Shown: one piece after another, positions 1 to 11,127 of the stretch
How the letters are laid out: the number at the start of each line of letters is the position of its first letter
Position numbering within the stretch: position 1 is the stretch's first letter
Assembly (NCBI GenBank): GCA_008828725.1
Contig: MEHQ01002552.1
Coordinates: 51,297 to 115,296 of the forward strand
Direction of reading: 5' to 3'
DNA length: 64,000 bases
From: Saccharina japonica
Taxonomy: Eukaryota; Sar; Phaeophyceae; Laminariales; Laminariaceae
Program-made: the position numbers and the translations under genes
The notes under the pieces: generated by a model
The model's database searches: none
What the model was told of the DNA's origin: nothing
What the model saw: only the letters and a program-made list of their open reading frames with translations

Positions 1-512
1 GATGGAGACGTGTTTAGCTCTATAATCGCTTGGCGGAGGCGCCGAGGGGGGGGGGCGGGGGCGGAAGCAGGAGGGGAGGGGGGATGCTTGGCATGAAGAG
101 AGAGAAAGGGATTTCGACCAATCAGAAAACTGCGGGCACGAAATCCCTGTTGTCTTGTGGTTTGTATGTATGAATTGTCGATGTTCATATACCAGGTATA
201 CAGACTTGATGTGGGTGTTTAGCGCTGTGTGGATGTTGGACTAGGAGGGACCATGCTTGGTTCCGTTTTCCCCTCCCTCTTGCTCGGTCCACCGGAATGC
301 ACATCATACATACTTTTGAAATATGTCCCTCGTTTTTTTTGTGTTGCATGATGGTCATGATCGATTTGGGTAGCCAGTGTCGACTTTGTGTATCGGCAGC
401 AGTGCTCCCACGGTATTCTGTATGTTTGCGGACGAGCTCATCATACATATAATGGATCAAACAACAAATACAATAGTGACGATGTGTCTGGCCCAGTAGC
501 GTCTGGCCGAGG
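1..512. other. Unassigned non-coding DNA
   Basis: G-rich start followed by mixed sequence with one copy of the recurrent TACCAGGTA motif near 189-198. I see no splice-bounded exon, RNA gene or repeat copy here; the open frames are short and lack coding character. Confidence 0.4.
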
Positions 513-778
513 GATGTACATTATTTGTCTTTTTCGTGCCACGTGTCGCGACATGCCGCGACACCCCACGGCGTGTCGCGGCGAGTGTCGCGGAGAGTGT
601 CGCGGCGAGTGTCGCTAACCCTAACCCTATGTGTCACGGCTTGTCGCGACATGCCGCGGCATGTCGCGAATTGCCGCGGCACGTGTCGTGGCGTGCCGCG
701 GCAGCGTCCGCGGCGTGTCGCGGCATGTCGCGACACGTGTCGCGACACGTGCCACGAAAAAGTTAAATAATGTAGATC
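513..778. repeat. Long CpG-rich inverted repeat with telomere-like centre
   Basis: The two ends are inverted copies: the left arm runs ACATTATTT..CTTTTTCGTG then CCACGTGTCGCGACA, and the right arm is its near-perfect reverse complement ending ..AAATAATGT. The arms consist of variants of GTCGCGAC/GCCGCGGC, themselves palindromic. The centre (615-629) holds two CCCTAA units. It has the shape of a fold-back element or a cruciform-forming palindrome. Open frames on both strands are by-products of the symmetric repeat. Confidence 0.75.
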
Positions 779-1558
779 CGTGGTCTGGGCCGCTGTGGCA
801 GCATTGTCTGTTGCGCGTGTTCTACAAGTCTACCAGCACCATCCTGTCTGTGCTGGATCCACTTGGTGGTTCCACGTACTCGATGAACCAAACAATGGCT
901 CCCATAAAGCAGTTCAATTATCAAACGAAGCACACACAGAATAGAACCTACATTCCTAATTCTCTCTTGCGAACAAAACCACGGATTATGCTCGGAAGGG
1001 AGTTAGTTCCCTTTTTCTCTAAAAATCCTCTCCTTTTTTTTTGTGCAATAAGCACCCAATTCGACGAGTGAGGCCATTGCACCTCCTGTTTGTGTGTCCC
1101 TGTTTTCGCTGCTGTCTGACGAAGGTGTGTGTACCGGGCTGCTTCTTCTTCTGCTCTTCACTTGCTCTGCTTAGATTTCTCTTTTTCCTCCCTCCATTTC
1201 TTCTGTCCATTTTTTCGTTTTCCTTATTATTTTAACGCCTCACCATCGATAGTACATATGTTTTGCCTCCTGGACATCGGGTGCCAATTCTGCTCGGGAG
1301 AGGGGGAAGGGGAGCGCGGGGGCGCGGTGTACTCATAACCCAACCCAAGGATACGAGCAGGTAGTAGCGAGAAAGCGATTGCTACGTATCCTACAGCAAT
1401 AGGAAGTATAGATGGTGGCCACAGGCGACATAGGAAAAGGGGATAAGAAGATAAGCAAACAGCTTCTACTGTATGTTCATAATATATGAAGGAAAAAAAC
1501 GCGTTGAGCGCCCAAATGTTGGGAGGTGTCTCTATTAGGAGTCGTAGGAGCGTTGCTT

Positions 1559-1638
1559 CGTCTCGAAAGGGATGCGTGGTCAATAGTCGCACGACTAAGG
1601 AAAAAACTATAAACGAGTACCCCCTCCCCCCCCGATCC
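1559..1638 (+). repeat. Dispersed repeat E, copy 1, ending in GAGTAC + C-run
   Basis: About 80 bp closely matching 40268-40345: both begin CGTCTCGAAAGGGATGCGTG, contain GACTAA and A-rich stretches, and end in GAGTACCCCC followed by more C. The 3' end is the same as that of the poly-C-tailed SINE-like family elsewhere in the window although the bodies differ. Confidence 0.6.
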
Positions 1639-1649
1639 CGCCCCCCACC

Positions 1650-2480
1650 TACGTAGGCATTGTCTACCGGGGAGGGGCACTTAGGAACCATCCCCGGGTT
1701 CTAGGCCTTGCGTTTTGCATACCGTATTCTCATCGCACCCGTCCTCTTCAGCACTTCAGCCCCCACTCGCAAATCACGCTAATCAGTGGGCAACGATAGC
1801 GAAACCCTGCACTATCAGTTTCGCATCGTTTTACAAGTACGAGCCATCAGCACCCTCCTACAGGTAAACTCGGAAAAGCATACGTATGTTAGTTACCTCT
1901 ATTTCCCAATAATATCACCTGGGGTTTCTGGGACGAAAACTCTTTACCCGCACTATTTATTCCACCTCTTATTCAAGTCAAGAAAGCAAAAATCCCGGTC
2001 TCCAATCAAAGGACAAAATGGTGCCAATAATAATGCAATTTCCAAAGTTTTTTATTGAAAGAAAACAAGACAAAACTGCGTCACCGTGTCATCAAAATTA
2101 CTCTCCCGGCTGTGACTGGTTCGCGTACCTTTTCCATTATTTTTCCAAATTTTATGCTTGTAAAAAAATAGAGAAGTGTGTGCCACCATGTCACAACATG
2201 ACTCTCCAGGCCAACTCGGGCACCTTGTTTTCCCCCGGCTGAGTTCGATTGTTCGAAACGAAGACACGACACAATGTTCATGACGAAAATTATTTTAAAA
2301 ACAAAAGTTGTGAAGTAAACACCACAATTACCATGCACACGTGCTTCGAGTTTCAGAGACACTGCTGGTGTAACGTCTACTCGTACGACTTACAATATGC
2401 ACAAACACGATAAAACAAAAAAATGAAATTCGCCAAAAAATAAAACGCATTTTAAGGTGTTTCGATCACACTGTAAATAC
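1650..2480. other. Unassigned non-coding DNA
   Basis: AT-richer sequence with poly-A/poly-T runs and no feature I can support. No exon with usable splice sites and consistent codon use was seen. Confidence 0.35.
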
Positions 2481-2483
2481 TAC

Positions 2484-2715
2484 TCTACTGTTGCAGATCT
2501 GCAGCAAGCAGCAACAGCAGTAAGTAGTAGTAGCGGCACCCTCAGCATCACCATCACCAGCGGCAGAATCAACAGCAACATCAACTACAACAGTAGCAGC
2601 AACACAGTGGCAGTAGCGGCAGCATCAGCAGCAGCAGCAGCAACAGCGGCAGCAGTAGCAGCAGCAACAGCAACAGCAGTAGTACCACCACTACCACCAC
2701 CACCACCACGAGGGC
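2484..2715 (+). repeat. CAG/CAA/ACC low-complexity tract
   Basis: Imperfect trinucleotide run (AGC, AGT, CAA, GGC, then CACCAC). One frame reads as Ser/Asn/Ala/Pro low complexity, but there is no flanking non-repetitive coding sequence or splice signal, so I treat it as a degenerate microsatellite rather than an exon. Confidence 0.6.
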
Positions 2716-2929
2716 TACGGTAGTCCGTTAACCCCACCCTCCACTGACGCAGTACTCCCACTCACCGGCCTCCCTCCACCGGAATAACGCCGATGAAGAG
2801 CGCCGGAACTCCTACTGTTCCTGGTAAACGACCAAACCGCACACAACCCGACCTAAAAAAACAATCAAAAGTACAGGCACCCAATCAACCAACAGACTGG
2901 GCCGCCTCAAACAAGGACACGACAACGGT

Positions 2930-3225
2930 GTCTGCAACCGTAATGTTAACGGTAACAAGCAACAACAACCGCAACGGCACAGCAAACGTAACGTTAATGG
3001 TGACGGCAACGGTAACATTAACCGTACCGGTAGTGGCATGGAAACGACAACGGTAACCGTAACGGCAAAAGACAACGTCAACAGCAAACGCAACGGTAAC
3101 ACAGTAACGGCGACGGTTACACGGTAACAGCAACCGTAACGGTATTAGTACCGTTAATCGTAACGGCAACCGCCAACGGTAACATTTACCGCAACGGTAA
3201 TGGTAACGGTAAACTCTATCGGCGT
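2930..3225. repeat. Degenerate GTAACG-type hexamer minisatellite
   Basis: Roughly 300 bp built from variants of AACGGTAACG (GTAACGGCAACG, AACCGTAACG and so on) with no exact longer period. It grades on both sides into unrelated sequence. Frames on both strands are open only because of the repeat. Confidence 0.7.
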
Positions 3226-3494
3226 CAGTCTAATTTCCCATCCCTTTCCGTACGTCGAGGGGCGGCAACGGCGGAACCCTGCACCCCTTTCCCCCCCCCG
3301 CGCATGCCTCTGTAGCTGAGGTACAAAACTGACGCGTCGACGGCGTAGAGAGAGATGCACACCAAGCACACGTCTTGGAGTACGGTGAGGAGGATGTACG
3401 CCAGGTAGAGCGACACGCACTGTGTGTACGTAAAACAAAAAAAACACGAACACGAAAAAAAAGCACCGGTCGACACGGCATGACACGGCACAAC

Positions 3495-3597
3495 GCAACC
3501 CAACCCAACCCAACCCAACCCAACCCAACACACACAACACAACACAACACAACACAACACAACACAGCACAACACAACACAACCCAGCAAAACACAG
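3495..3597. repeat. (CCCAA)n followed by (ACAAC)n tandem repeat
   Basis: About seven CCCAA pentamers to 3530, then a run of CAACA pentamers. The complementary GGGTT array lies 900 bp away at 4442-4484 in inverted orientation. CCCAA differs from the canonical CCCTAA telomere unit seen elsewhere in this window. Confidence 0.8.
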
Positions 3598-3827
3598 CGA
3601 AGCACAAAACCGCACAACGCACAGTCGCATAGCCGACAAAAAAAACAAATCAAGAAGAGAACAGCGGACACGGGAACAAAGAAACAAGCGGCGAATGTCG
3701 CAGTCGACCGCGCGAGATGGGCCGGAGAAAGCACAGGAGAGAGGCAGGGGGGGCATGGGGGGAATGGGAGGGGAGGGGGCAGGGTCGGCGAGGGAGTTAG
3801 CATCGTGCAGTGCCACAGAAAAGTCGA

Positions 3828-3999
3828 TTGACACCTATGGATCAACACCTACTGATCAACAACTAGTGATCGACACCTTTTGATCACTGATCGGCACCTG
3901 TTGATCCCTGATCAACACCTATTGATCACTGATCGGCACCTACTGATCGACGCTTAAACTGATCAACACCTACTGACCGACATCTATTGATCGACACCT
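3828..3999. repeat. GATC-CACCT minisatellite
   Basis: Tandem variants of GATCAACACCTATT and GATCGGCACCTACT, spaced about 14-22 bp, about ten units. Dense GATC sites are a by-product of the unit. Confidence 0.75.
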
Positions 4000-4441
4000 A
4001 CGACCGCCTGTGTGGTCGCGAGAAGATGCTGCTTGTATGCCACGAGGTCTCGGGGTAATGGGCAAGACTGCTCCTCGTCGCCGGAGAGGTGGGTTTCAAG
4101 AGCCACGGAAGGCATCGCCTACTGTATACTACCAAATATATTCTACCTGGCATATCGGAGACCGTTTTTTTTGGGGGGCGTCAAAGGCCTCTCTTGGCCT
4201 TAATATACTAGTTTTAGTGTAGATGGCGGTCAGTCAAAAGGAGTCAAACCGCGGTTTTCCACTACTAACATCATACTGGTACATACCGGTAGCATATTCG
4301 AATATGTCGGAGTATGATTGCGGTACTACTGTACCAGGTAGTGTACTTCGTACGCATGATACTACTATACAGCTACTGTCACGCTACTGCTGTTATGTGG
4401 TGTAAGGCGCAGGTTTCCCGTGTCCGAGGGGTTTTAGCATT

Positions 4442-4484
4442 GGGGTTGGGGTTGGGTTGGGTTGGGTTGGGTTGGGTTGGGTTG
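4442..4484. repeat. (GGGTT)n tract
   Basis: About eight pentamers of GGGTT, G-rich strand on plus, potentially G-quadruplex forming; reverse complement of the array at 3495-3530. Confidence 0.8.
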
Positions 4485-4504
4485 TCACAGATGTCGGTAA
4501 GAAA

Positions 4505-4750
4505 ATCGCGGGTCGGACCCGACCCGACCCGACCCATGAAAAAGTGTCCTGATCCGTGGAAAGCCCCATAAAATGGATCGGGTCGGACCCATGAAAAGTG
4601 ACCCGACCCTGTGAAAAAGCCCTATAAAATGGATCGGGTCGGATCCATGAAAAAAGTGACCTCTGACCCTGTGAAAAAGCCCGATAAAATGGATCGGGTC
4701 GGATCCATGAAAAAAGTGACCGTATGACCCTGTGAGAAAGCCCTATAAAC
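4505..4750. repeat. About 58-bp tandem repeat (four units)
   Basis: The block GGATCGGGTCGGA...CATGAAAA..GTGACC..TGACCCTGTG..AAAGCCC.ATAAAAT recurs at 4575, 4631 and 4691 with a degenerate first unit. Steps are 56 and 60 bp. Each unit contains a TATAAAAT-like string, which here is part of the repeat and not evidence of a promoter. Confidence 0.75.
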
Positions 4751-5762
4751 TATCGGACACTAAAAAATCCAACTCACCACAACCGGGAGGGTGAGGACGA
4801 AGACCACTCCGGCCTTGGCGCTGTATGAAGGCAGGGGCAGGAAATCGTGGAGCGCTACCACGGAGAAATAGAGCACTCCTATATACCCACAGCAGTATTG
4901 GCGATACAGAGAGAAAGAGAGAGGGGTGCCAGTGGACAGCACGGGGCGAGAGGGGGGTTGACAACGAGAGAAGGAGGGGGAGACACGACGGGAGACAGGG
5001 GTAGGGCGGGGGGGGCGGGGGGGGAGATACAATCAAATATAATGTGGATTGAGAGGGAGGAGGGCAGGTGGCGGGGTGAGATACGATCAAATATAAAACG
5101 GATTGATAGGGAGGAGGGGGGCAGGGGGCGGGGGAGAGAGAGAGCAACGCCTTAACATTCAGCGCGCCGTCGTTCGCCCCCAAACGCCATTAGTACGATT
5201 GGCGCGGTACTACGAATACTCGTACCGCCCGACCGACGAACAACAAAAACACGGCAGCTATATATATACATATGCGGTTACACGTCTACCGCTGCTGCAT
5301 GCTGGAGCGAGGAGGGCAGGATCCCGAACAAGAGCTGCGTGGATGCCTCAGTTTGCGCCGCATCAAAGACACCACGAAGGATGAGGACGCAAGGGGGGTA
5401 GGTGTAGGGATGGAGGGGAGGAAAGAGAGAAATACGGAGGTGGGGATGTGGGGAGGGAGGGAGGGGCGGACGGAGGAGGCGGGGGCTATTCGACTCGGTT
5501 GCCGGAACGCAGACCCAAAACCGCCACTCATGCATACAACTACCACTAAGAATACAAGAAGCAACTCCCGTGTAACACGCAAGACAACACACCCCCTGGA
5601 AACGAATTTCAGAGCCGAGTTTACAACCAAAAACATGGGGGGCACACATAAAATCGAAATTACCGGGTTTGGAGAGACATCGAGGTTTTCCATTAGAGGC
5701 ATCGCTTGGCACTTACAGCCTCCCCCTTGCCGAAACACTATCTTTGAAATTCGTCCAATGGC

Positions 5763-5965
5763 GCGGGGAGGGGAGGGTGTACTCATGTCGTGTATGGCTG
5801 TAGTCGTATGGCCATATACCCTCGCATCCCTACAATACCAGGACGTAGCACGTTGGGTCTTCATCAACCAGGCAGACATTCCTTGCACTATGCGCGAAGA
5901 ACTGTGAGGTGTTGGGGCGAGTCGAATGAAGGGTGAGTTGCATCCTACTAAGTGTTACCTTGCGC
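5763..5965 (-). mobile_element. Poly-C-tailed SINE-like element (pC-SINE), copy 1
   Basis: On the minus strand it reads from the cttcatTCGACTCGCCCC side to GGGATGCGAGGGTATATGG and ends GAGTACACCC, with the tail seen on plus as GGGGAGGGGAGGGTGTACTC. The same body occurs at eight other places in the window. I see no tRNA-type A and B boxes in it, so its RNA origin is unknown. Confidence 0.7.
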
Positions 5966-6104
5966 GGTGTACGGTACACGCGCGGGCGGGCGTGTAGTAT
6001 CGCACCGCCCCTCGCCTGAAACCTTGGACTCTCCACGCCGCCACGCTCCCACCGGAGGGGGCGAACCGAGGTAATATATCAAGATTACCCCCAAAATCCA
6101 GCAA

Positions 6105-6171
6105 CGCAGAATTACGCCAAAAGTAATCGCAGAATTACGCCAAAAGTAATCGCAGTATTACGCCAAAAGTA
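6105..6171. repeat. 23-bp tandem repeat, three units
   Basis: CGCAGAATTACGCCAAAAGT + AAT is repeated at 6105, 6128 and 6151, with one A-to-T change in the third unit. Confidence 0.9.
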
Positions 6172-6894
6172 ACTCCCTCCTCACCGAAGGTGGCGTTGGC
6201 CAGGTCAAAGGGGTGGTCCTTGGGAAGGATCCCCAGCTGAGATACGATGTGGCCCCACTCGCTCGTCAGCACCTGTACCATATGTTTCGCAGAGTTAGGA
6301 GCGGAGCGGAGGGAGGGAGAGAGGAAGGGAGGGAGAGAGGGAGAGAGGGAGGGAGGGAGGGAGGGAGGGGGGGAAATCGCTTGGCTGGCGTGTGAGTGCG
6401 TTGCTCAAGGAGCGCCAGTAAACCTGTTTAGCTCTCATCCGGCGTTGGCGTGCGTGCGTGCGTTGGCAAGGACGTTAAGGAAAACGGTTTTGTTATCATC
6501 CGACGTTGGTGGGTGTGCGTCTCAAAATGGTTGGAACCCGAAATATTTTGGAAGCATTTTTTGCTTGGCAACTGACGCACCCTAGAGCAGGACATGAGCT
6601 CGCTGACGTCGCAAGCCGCCTCGTACGAAGGGTCCTCTTCGTGCTTGCGCTCCACGTAGACTGGAACATACAACCACCGGACGGGCAGGCAAAAAATCCG
6701 TGGGTGTGTGAGCACCCATGTATTTACATATAATACGTGTAAATACCAGAATGATACAAATATCATACGTACCTGTTATAATCATATACCAGGTATGCGA
6801 GTACGAGTACATATAATACGATACATGTGATATGACATATGACATACACATGTTTATGTATCAAATGGACGTTTTTTGGACATCGGCATGTTTT

Positions 6895-7040
6895 TCTCTT
6901 CCGGCCGGGGGTCTTTCCTCGTCCTCTCGGCCGCGGGGCACGCAGGAGGCCCCCGTGCACACACGCCTCAAGCTTTGGGCCGCAGCCGAGGTCCGTGGCG
7001 CGTTCTCTGGGCGTTCAAAAGTCGCGAAAACTAGCAAGTA
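6895..7040 (+). repeat. Dispersed repeat D, copy 1
   Basis: GC-rich block matching, on the opposite strand, 20085-20260: shared strings include GCGGGGCACGCAGG, AGTTTGGGCC/AGCTTTGGGCC and TCTGGGC.TTCAAA. One conceptual frame is also similar in both copies (positions rich in Arg, Pro and Ser), so this could be an old coding fragment; there is no start, stop or splice evidence to define it. Confidence 0.5.
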
Positions 7041-7794
7041 ACTACGTACGGGATCTGTTTCCGCCAAGCTCGTAGAGCCTGCCAGGACAATGCAAACCCC
7101 ACACGTTTCAAGATTATGCTCCTGCTGCTTGCTGCTCTGCTGCTTGCCGCTGCTGCTGTATCATGCCCGAATAAACTGTCCATGGGACTCGTCTACTATG
7201 CGGTTGCCACGAGGAACAGCAGCAGTCGCACATCAAGCTGTTCCTAAGGGGACCGCCACGAACCGTGCAAAAGCGTGCGTGCGTGTGTCCCGTGTTTCCT
7301 GTCGACCTACGTAGGAAGGAACGAACACATGTTGTACGTAATCTCAGCACGGGCAGGACAACGGTGGTACGACCGCACACTTCCCCCGCAGTTTAAAAGC
7401 AACCGGGCAGCCACACGGTAGACACCACAGCAGCAGCAGTATACAACAGCACCACCGCTTTTTAACACTTTGGCACTTTGTGACACAACCGCGGTGCTGT
7501 CTGTAGTGTTCGTATGGTATGATATGTGTGTGCAGTCAGTGTTCACCAGGAGATCCAAGCAATCATGGTAATATTTCCACGCACAATTTTAAAATCAAGC
7601 ACAAGTCGTCGAACCTCATCCTACTACACAGCAGCAGTATACAGCAGTACGATTACACGGAGTAAATAGAATCAGTGGGGACGCCTGACGGTGGTGATGC
7701 TCCCCCTTTTTTCAACTTGCGACACCCCCCCAGGATTTCAAGCCAACATCCCGAAGGGGAACCTTGTATACACGTACCTGGTATGTATTATATG

Positions 7795-7870
7795 ACATGA
7801 TATGTATCCCACTCAGCTTGCAAAGATGAGTTTCGATAAAATCCTCGATCTCACAGCTGTGTTTTCATCT
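7795..7870 (+). repeat. MSFDEIL-type repeat terminus, diverged copy
   Basis: Matches the end of the 8457-8905 family: CACTCAGCTTGCAAAGATGA then a 45-bp block. The ATG at 7826 opens a micro-ORF reading MSFDKILDLTAVFSS, versus MSFDEILELTAVV in the near-identical copies. Differences are two silent and two conservative codons. Confidence 0.65.
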
Positions 7871-8103
7871 TATTTTATTTTAATATAATACTTCTATCTG
7901 AATGTGAACATACAAAGATAACATCGCAGCATAAAATCTGTCCTTCACAATGTAGAGTATGCTATATGGCACCAGGCACCTAGTATGATACATACGAGGT
8001 ATAGGTATATCTATATTAAAAAAATTAAATATAGGTGTATGTGAAGGACAGGGTAGTTACGTATACAGTATGTATCGTAGACCTCGGAGTCACGCATGTA
8101 AAC

Positions 8104-8376
8104 ATGGATACCTCAAACGACAGGCCTAAAGAGCCTGCCAAGTCATCAACCCCGGGTCGGAAGCGGTCCCTTCGTTTTGACGTAAGGTCGAACTCTTCCC
8201 GGGGAAGCGACGGGGTCATCCATTGTGGGGCCCCGCATAAGCAGGGTCCCACAGGACGGAAACCTCGAGGGTGGTGCCCTCGCGCGCTCGCCCCTTGGCT
8301 CACTCCGAGACATAGACAATTAGCACCTCCTTGCTACATGAGACGGAAGAAAACTGCTCGGCACGGTCGGCCGTAA
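8104..8376 (+). CDS. Small hypothetical ORF (90 aa) or first exon
   Basis: The ATG at 8104 opens a hydrophilic, coding-looking N-terminus (MDTSNDRPKEPAKSS, then GRKRSLRFDV), Lys/Arg/Ser-rich with no membrane segment. A good splice donor (GAC|GTAAGG) lies at 8182, after 26 codons in phase 0. It may therefore be a first exon with the rest of the frame being intron; a phase-0 acceptor candidate (CCTGCAG) lies near 8387, but the frame behind it is unconvincing. The KRSLRF string resembles a PP1-docking RVxF motif, which is weak evidence. The segment is flanked by TCTATATTAAAAAA-type strings of a repeat. No family recognised. Confidence 0.3.
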   Translation: MDTSNDRPKEPAKSSTPGRKRSLRFDVRSNSSRGSDGVIHCGAPHKQGPTGRKPRGWCPRALAPWLTPRHRQLAPPCYMRRKKTARHGRP

Positions 8377-8456
8377 CGACCCCTGCAGACATCAGGGATT
8401 GGGAGCTCGTCACTACGACATCATTGGCCTCGGGGGCAGGCGCTAGTTCCACATGT

Positions 8457-8905
8457 ATCTATATTAAAAAATTAAAAAAAAACAACAGCTGTGAGCTCGA
8501 GGATTTCGTCGAAGCTCATCTTTGCTAGCTGAGTGTAATACTTCGATCGCGCGTACTTACGGATTTTATATGTCCTCATGTAGGATGTACATCCCGTATG
8601 AGGGGGACACAATCTGAGGCTGTAGAATTCAGGAAGTGTGTGTCTATTTGTGGGGGAAGAAATAATTAAAGTTAAATTAAAATTAAAATTAAACAGTCTG
8701 AAATAAACGTACCAGGTATACTATAGTGTTCCGACGAGTTTACGTGATAGAGTGGTTCTACTATTTGTAGCCATGTATGGTATATAAGAAGAGGTGTGTG
8801 AGGACAGGTTATGGAGTACAACTTAAAAGCACCCGGATGAATTTTTAATTAATGAGTGATTTGGGTTTTTTATAGTGTGCATTATTTATTTGTACCTATA
8901 AGGTA
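8457..8905 (-). mobile_element. MSFDEIL-type repeat element, full copy
   Basis: Reverse complement of 20290-20690 and 24146-24470 with only scattered substitutions and AC-slippage differences, so these copies are recent. One terminus carries the sequence that on the minus strand reads GCAAAGATGAGCTTCGACGA, opening a micro-ORF MSFDEILELTAVV from ATG at 8519. The other side contains CATGTATGGTATATAAGAAG and GAGGACAGGTTATGGAGT. No transposase; class unknown. Confidence 0.75.
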
Positions 8906-9119
8906 TGTTTAGTGGCAATTAGTAAGAACAACAACAACAACGTTTTATCCTTTATAACTGTTAAAGGGGGGGGGGGGAGACACATACATACAAGGGTATG
9001 AACCAATCAACCATGTTGATAGGAGGTATGTTAAAATCTAGTATGAATTTTCAGGGATTTTTTGGGGGGAATTTGTTTGTAACAAGTAAATAGTGGTTAG
9101 TCAGACGATTTTATTATAA

Positions 9120-9375
9120 TAGCAGTATTATATTTTGCAGAAGAGGTGTGTGAGGACAGGTTACGGAGTAAAACTTAAAAGCACCTGGATGGATTTTAAT
9201 TAATTAGTGATTTGGGTTTTTAATAGTGTGCATTATTTATTTGTACCTATAAGGTATATCTATATATCTATATATATAATATATCGAAGTATCACACACA
9301 ACTCGCAAAGATGAGTTTCGATATTTTTTTTTCACATTGTCCATCTCACAGCTGATTCGTTTTTTTTTTTTACAG
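9120..9375. repeat. Partial duplication of the MSFDEIL-type repeat
   Basis: AGAGGTGTGTGAGGACAGGT through GCATTATTTATTTGTACC repeats 8790-8905 about 345 bp downstream with few changes, followed at 9285-9370 by a degenerate terminus (ATG at 9311, MSFD then disrupted by a T-run). A further degenerate terminus with ATG at 9833 (MTFEEIF) lies at 9790-9870. Confidence 0.6.
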
Positions 9376-9574
9376 AGTATTCATATTCATACATATTTAA
9401 AGTACACAGCTCCGACGGCATACTATTAATACTACAGCAGTAACACTACTGCTGTACAACCCTGTGGCTTGAATGGCGGTCCGCACAAACATCTCCTTCA
9501 AAGGTAGTACGGTATGATACTATTAATGGTATAGTATATACTGCAACACCTACAGGGAGTATACCGTAACTACG

Positions 9575-9660
9575 TACCACTCTGTCCCGAAATATAAGCA
9601 CCATATTTATTGGATATTAATATGGAAATGGTGATTATGTTTCGGGACAAAGTGGTACAG
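9575..9660. repeat. Short hairpin element
   Basis: ACCACTCTGTCCCGAAATAT at the left and ATGTTTCGGGACAAAGTGGT at the right form an imperfect stem with an AT-rich loop. Related strings (TCGGACAGAGTGGC near 30025; TTTCGGGACATAGCGG near 63790) suggest a small dispersed family. Confidence 0.6.
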
Positions 9661-10234
9661 CATTCGCCTTTTATGGCATGCTTGTTATTAATAGGTAGCG
9701 AATTCTTTGCTTTCATACGTACAGTATCTGTAAAAAAATACAATTGTATAGACAACTCTAAAAACCTACGTACACACGTACACACTCCGTACGTAAAACG
9801 CGCGATCGAATCGTCACGCCAAGCTTGTAAAGATGACTTTTGAGGAAATTTTCGTTGAATCTCACACTTAAAAAAAATATATATATACTTCTGTATATAC
9901 TGCGAAGTGTATATACTATATATACTACGAAGTAGTATATATGTATAATACCTGTACAATACCGACACTAAACTGCTTTACTCCTACGTATCAAATACGC
10001 ACATACCACATACTGATTGCTCGTAATTTGTTTCACATCGTATATATACCAGTATGTAGGCCTGTATACACATCGGAGCGAAATTTCTGTTCAATACCCG
10101 AGGGTGCTCCGGTACAGCAGTACAGTATACATCTATTTCGGCGAAGGCCATACATCGGTTCGGTTGTGTATACCTGTTACTTCGAGTCACATACAACGAA
10201 TAAAGCGAAGCCCCAATCACCCGCCGCCCCCTCG

Positions 10235-10817
10235 GCTGGTGCTTCGCGCTTGGTGCAAGCAATGCCTGCCTGGTCGGTGAAAACCCCTACGTGCTCCGTC
10301 CTGGCATCGTAGGGATGCGAGGGTCCAATCAAAACCCCCGGCCCCCTCGCTGGTGCTTCGGGCTTGGTGCAAGCAAATGTCTGCCTGGTCGGTGAAAACC
10401 CGACGTGCCCCGTCCCGGCACCGTAGGGATGCGAGGGTTCAATCAAAACCCCCGGCCCCCCCGCTGGTGCTTCGCGTTTGGTGCAAGCAGATCTCTGCCT
10501 GGTCGGTGAAAACCCGACGTGCTCCGTCCCGGCATCGTAGGGATGCGAGGGTCCAATCAAAACCCCCGCCCCCCCCGCTGGTGCTTCGGGCTTGGTGCAA
10601 GCAGATCTCTGCCTGGTCGGTGAAAACCCAACGTGCTCCGTCCAAACCGTGTACGGATGCGAGGGTCCAATCAGCCCGCAGCTGGTGCTTCGCGCTTGGC
10701 GCAAGCAAACGTCTGCCTGGTCGGTGAAAACCCGACGTGCTCCGTCCACGCTTTGTAGGGATGCGAGGGTCTATGATCGTATCATACGACTACTCGTACG
10801 GCCATGCATGACATGAG
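10235..10817 (+). mobile_element. pC-SINE copy 2: internal 114-bp unit amplified five-fold
   Basis: Five head-to-tail copies of the pC-SINE middle (GCTTCGCGCTTGGTGCAAGC to GGGATGCGAGGGTCCAATCA) start at 10235, 10349, 10463, 10577 and 10681: three steps of exactly 114 bp, then one of 104. Only the last unit continues into the normal 3' part (CATGCATGACATGAGTAG). Units are joined by CAATCAAAACCCC. Because 114 is a multiple of three, long open frames with 38-residue periodicity appear on both strands; they are not genes. Confidence 0.85.
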
Positions 10818-10831
10818 TAGTCGAAAAAAAA

Positions 10832-11082
10832 AGCGTTGACTTCGCGCAGGGGTGTGTACTATATTTTGACAGCACTCGATTTTTCCAAAACTAGAAGGTG
10901 TTTGTTGTCAATAACGAGAAAAAAAGGGGCGTGTTTTCGGGGGAAAAAAACTGGTCGAGAGAGGCTTTTCCGAAAATGAATACGTCCGATTTTTTTTAGC
11001 CCCCCCCCCCTTTCGTACAAAGTTGTCGAGAGAAAACGAGCGCTGAAAAAACGCATAGCACCCCTGCGCGAAACCCAACGCT
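10832..11082. mobile_element. Fold-back MITE-like element, CAGGGGTG ends
   Basis: About 250 bp with inverted ends AGCGTTG..TTCGCGCAGGGGTG; the reverse complement of the right end reads GAGCGTTGGGTTTCGCGCAG. Interior is A/T-homopolymer rich. A CAGGGG start is typical of hAT-type ends, but the inverted repeat runs beyond it, so no target duplication can be assigned. Confidence 0.6.
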
Positions 11083-11127
11083 CTTCACGGTACCCCCCAG
11101 GCCCCTCCCTCTATATATACTTTTGTT

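Noticed and set aside
3154..3848. 200-plus-codon minus-strand frames rich in Cys/Val/Leu
   Set aside because: They read through the (CAACA)n and (CCCAA)n tandem repeats; no non-repetitive coding core.
10177..10749. 190-codon minus and 124-codon plus repetitive proteins
   Set aside because: Artefact of the 114-bp SINE-derived tandem unit, which is divisible by three and open in both directions.
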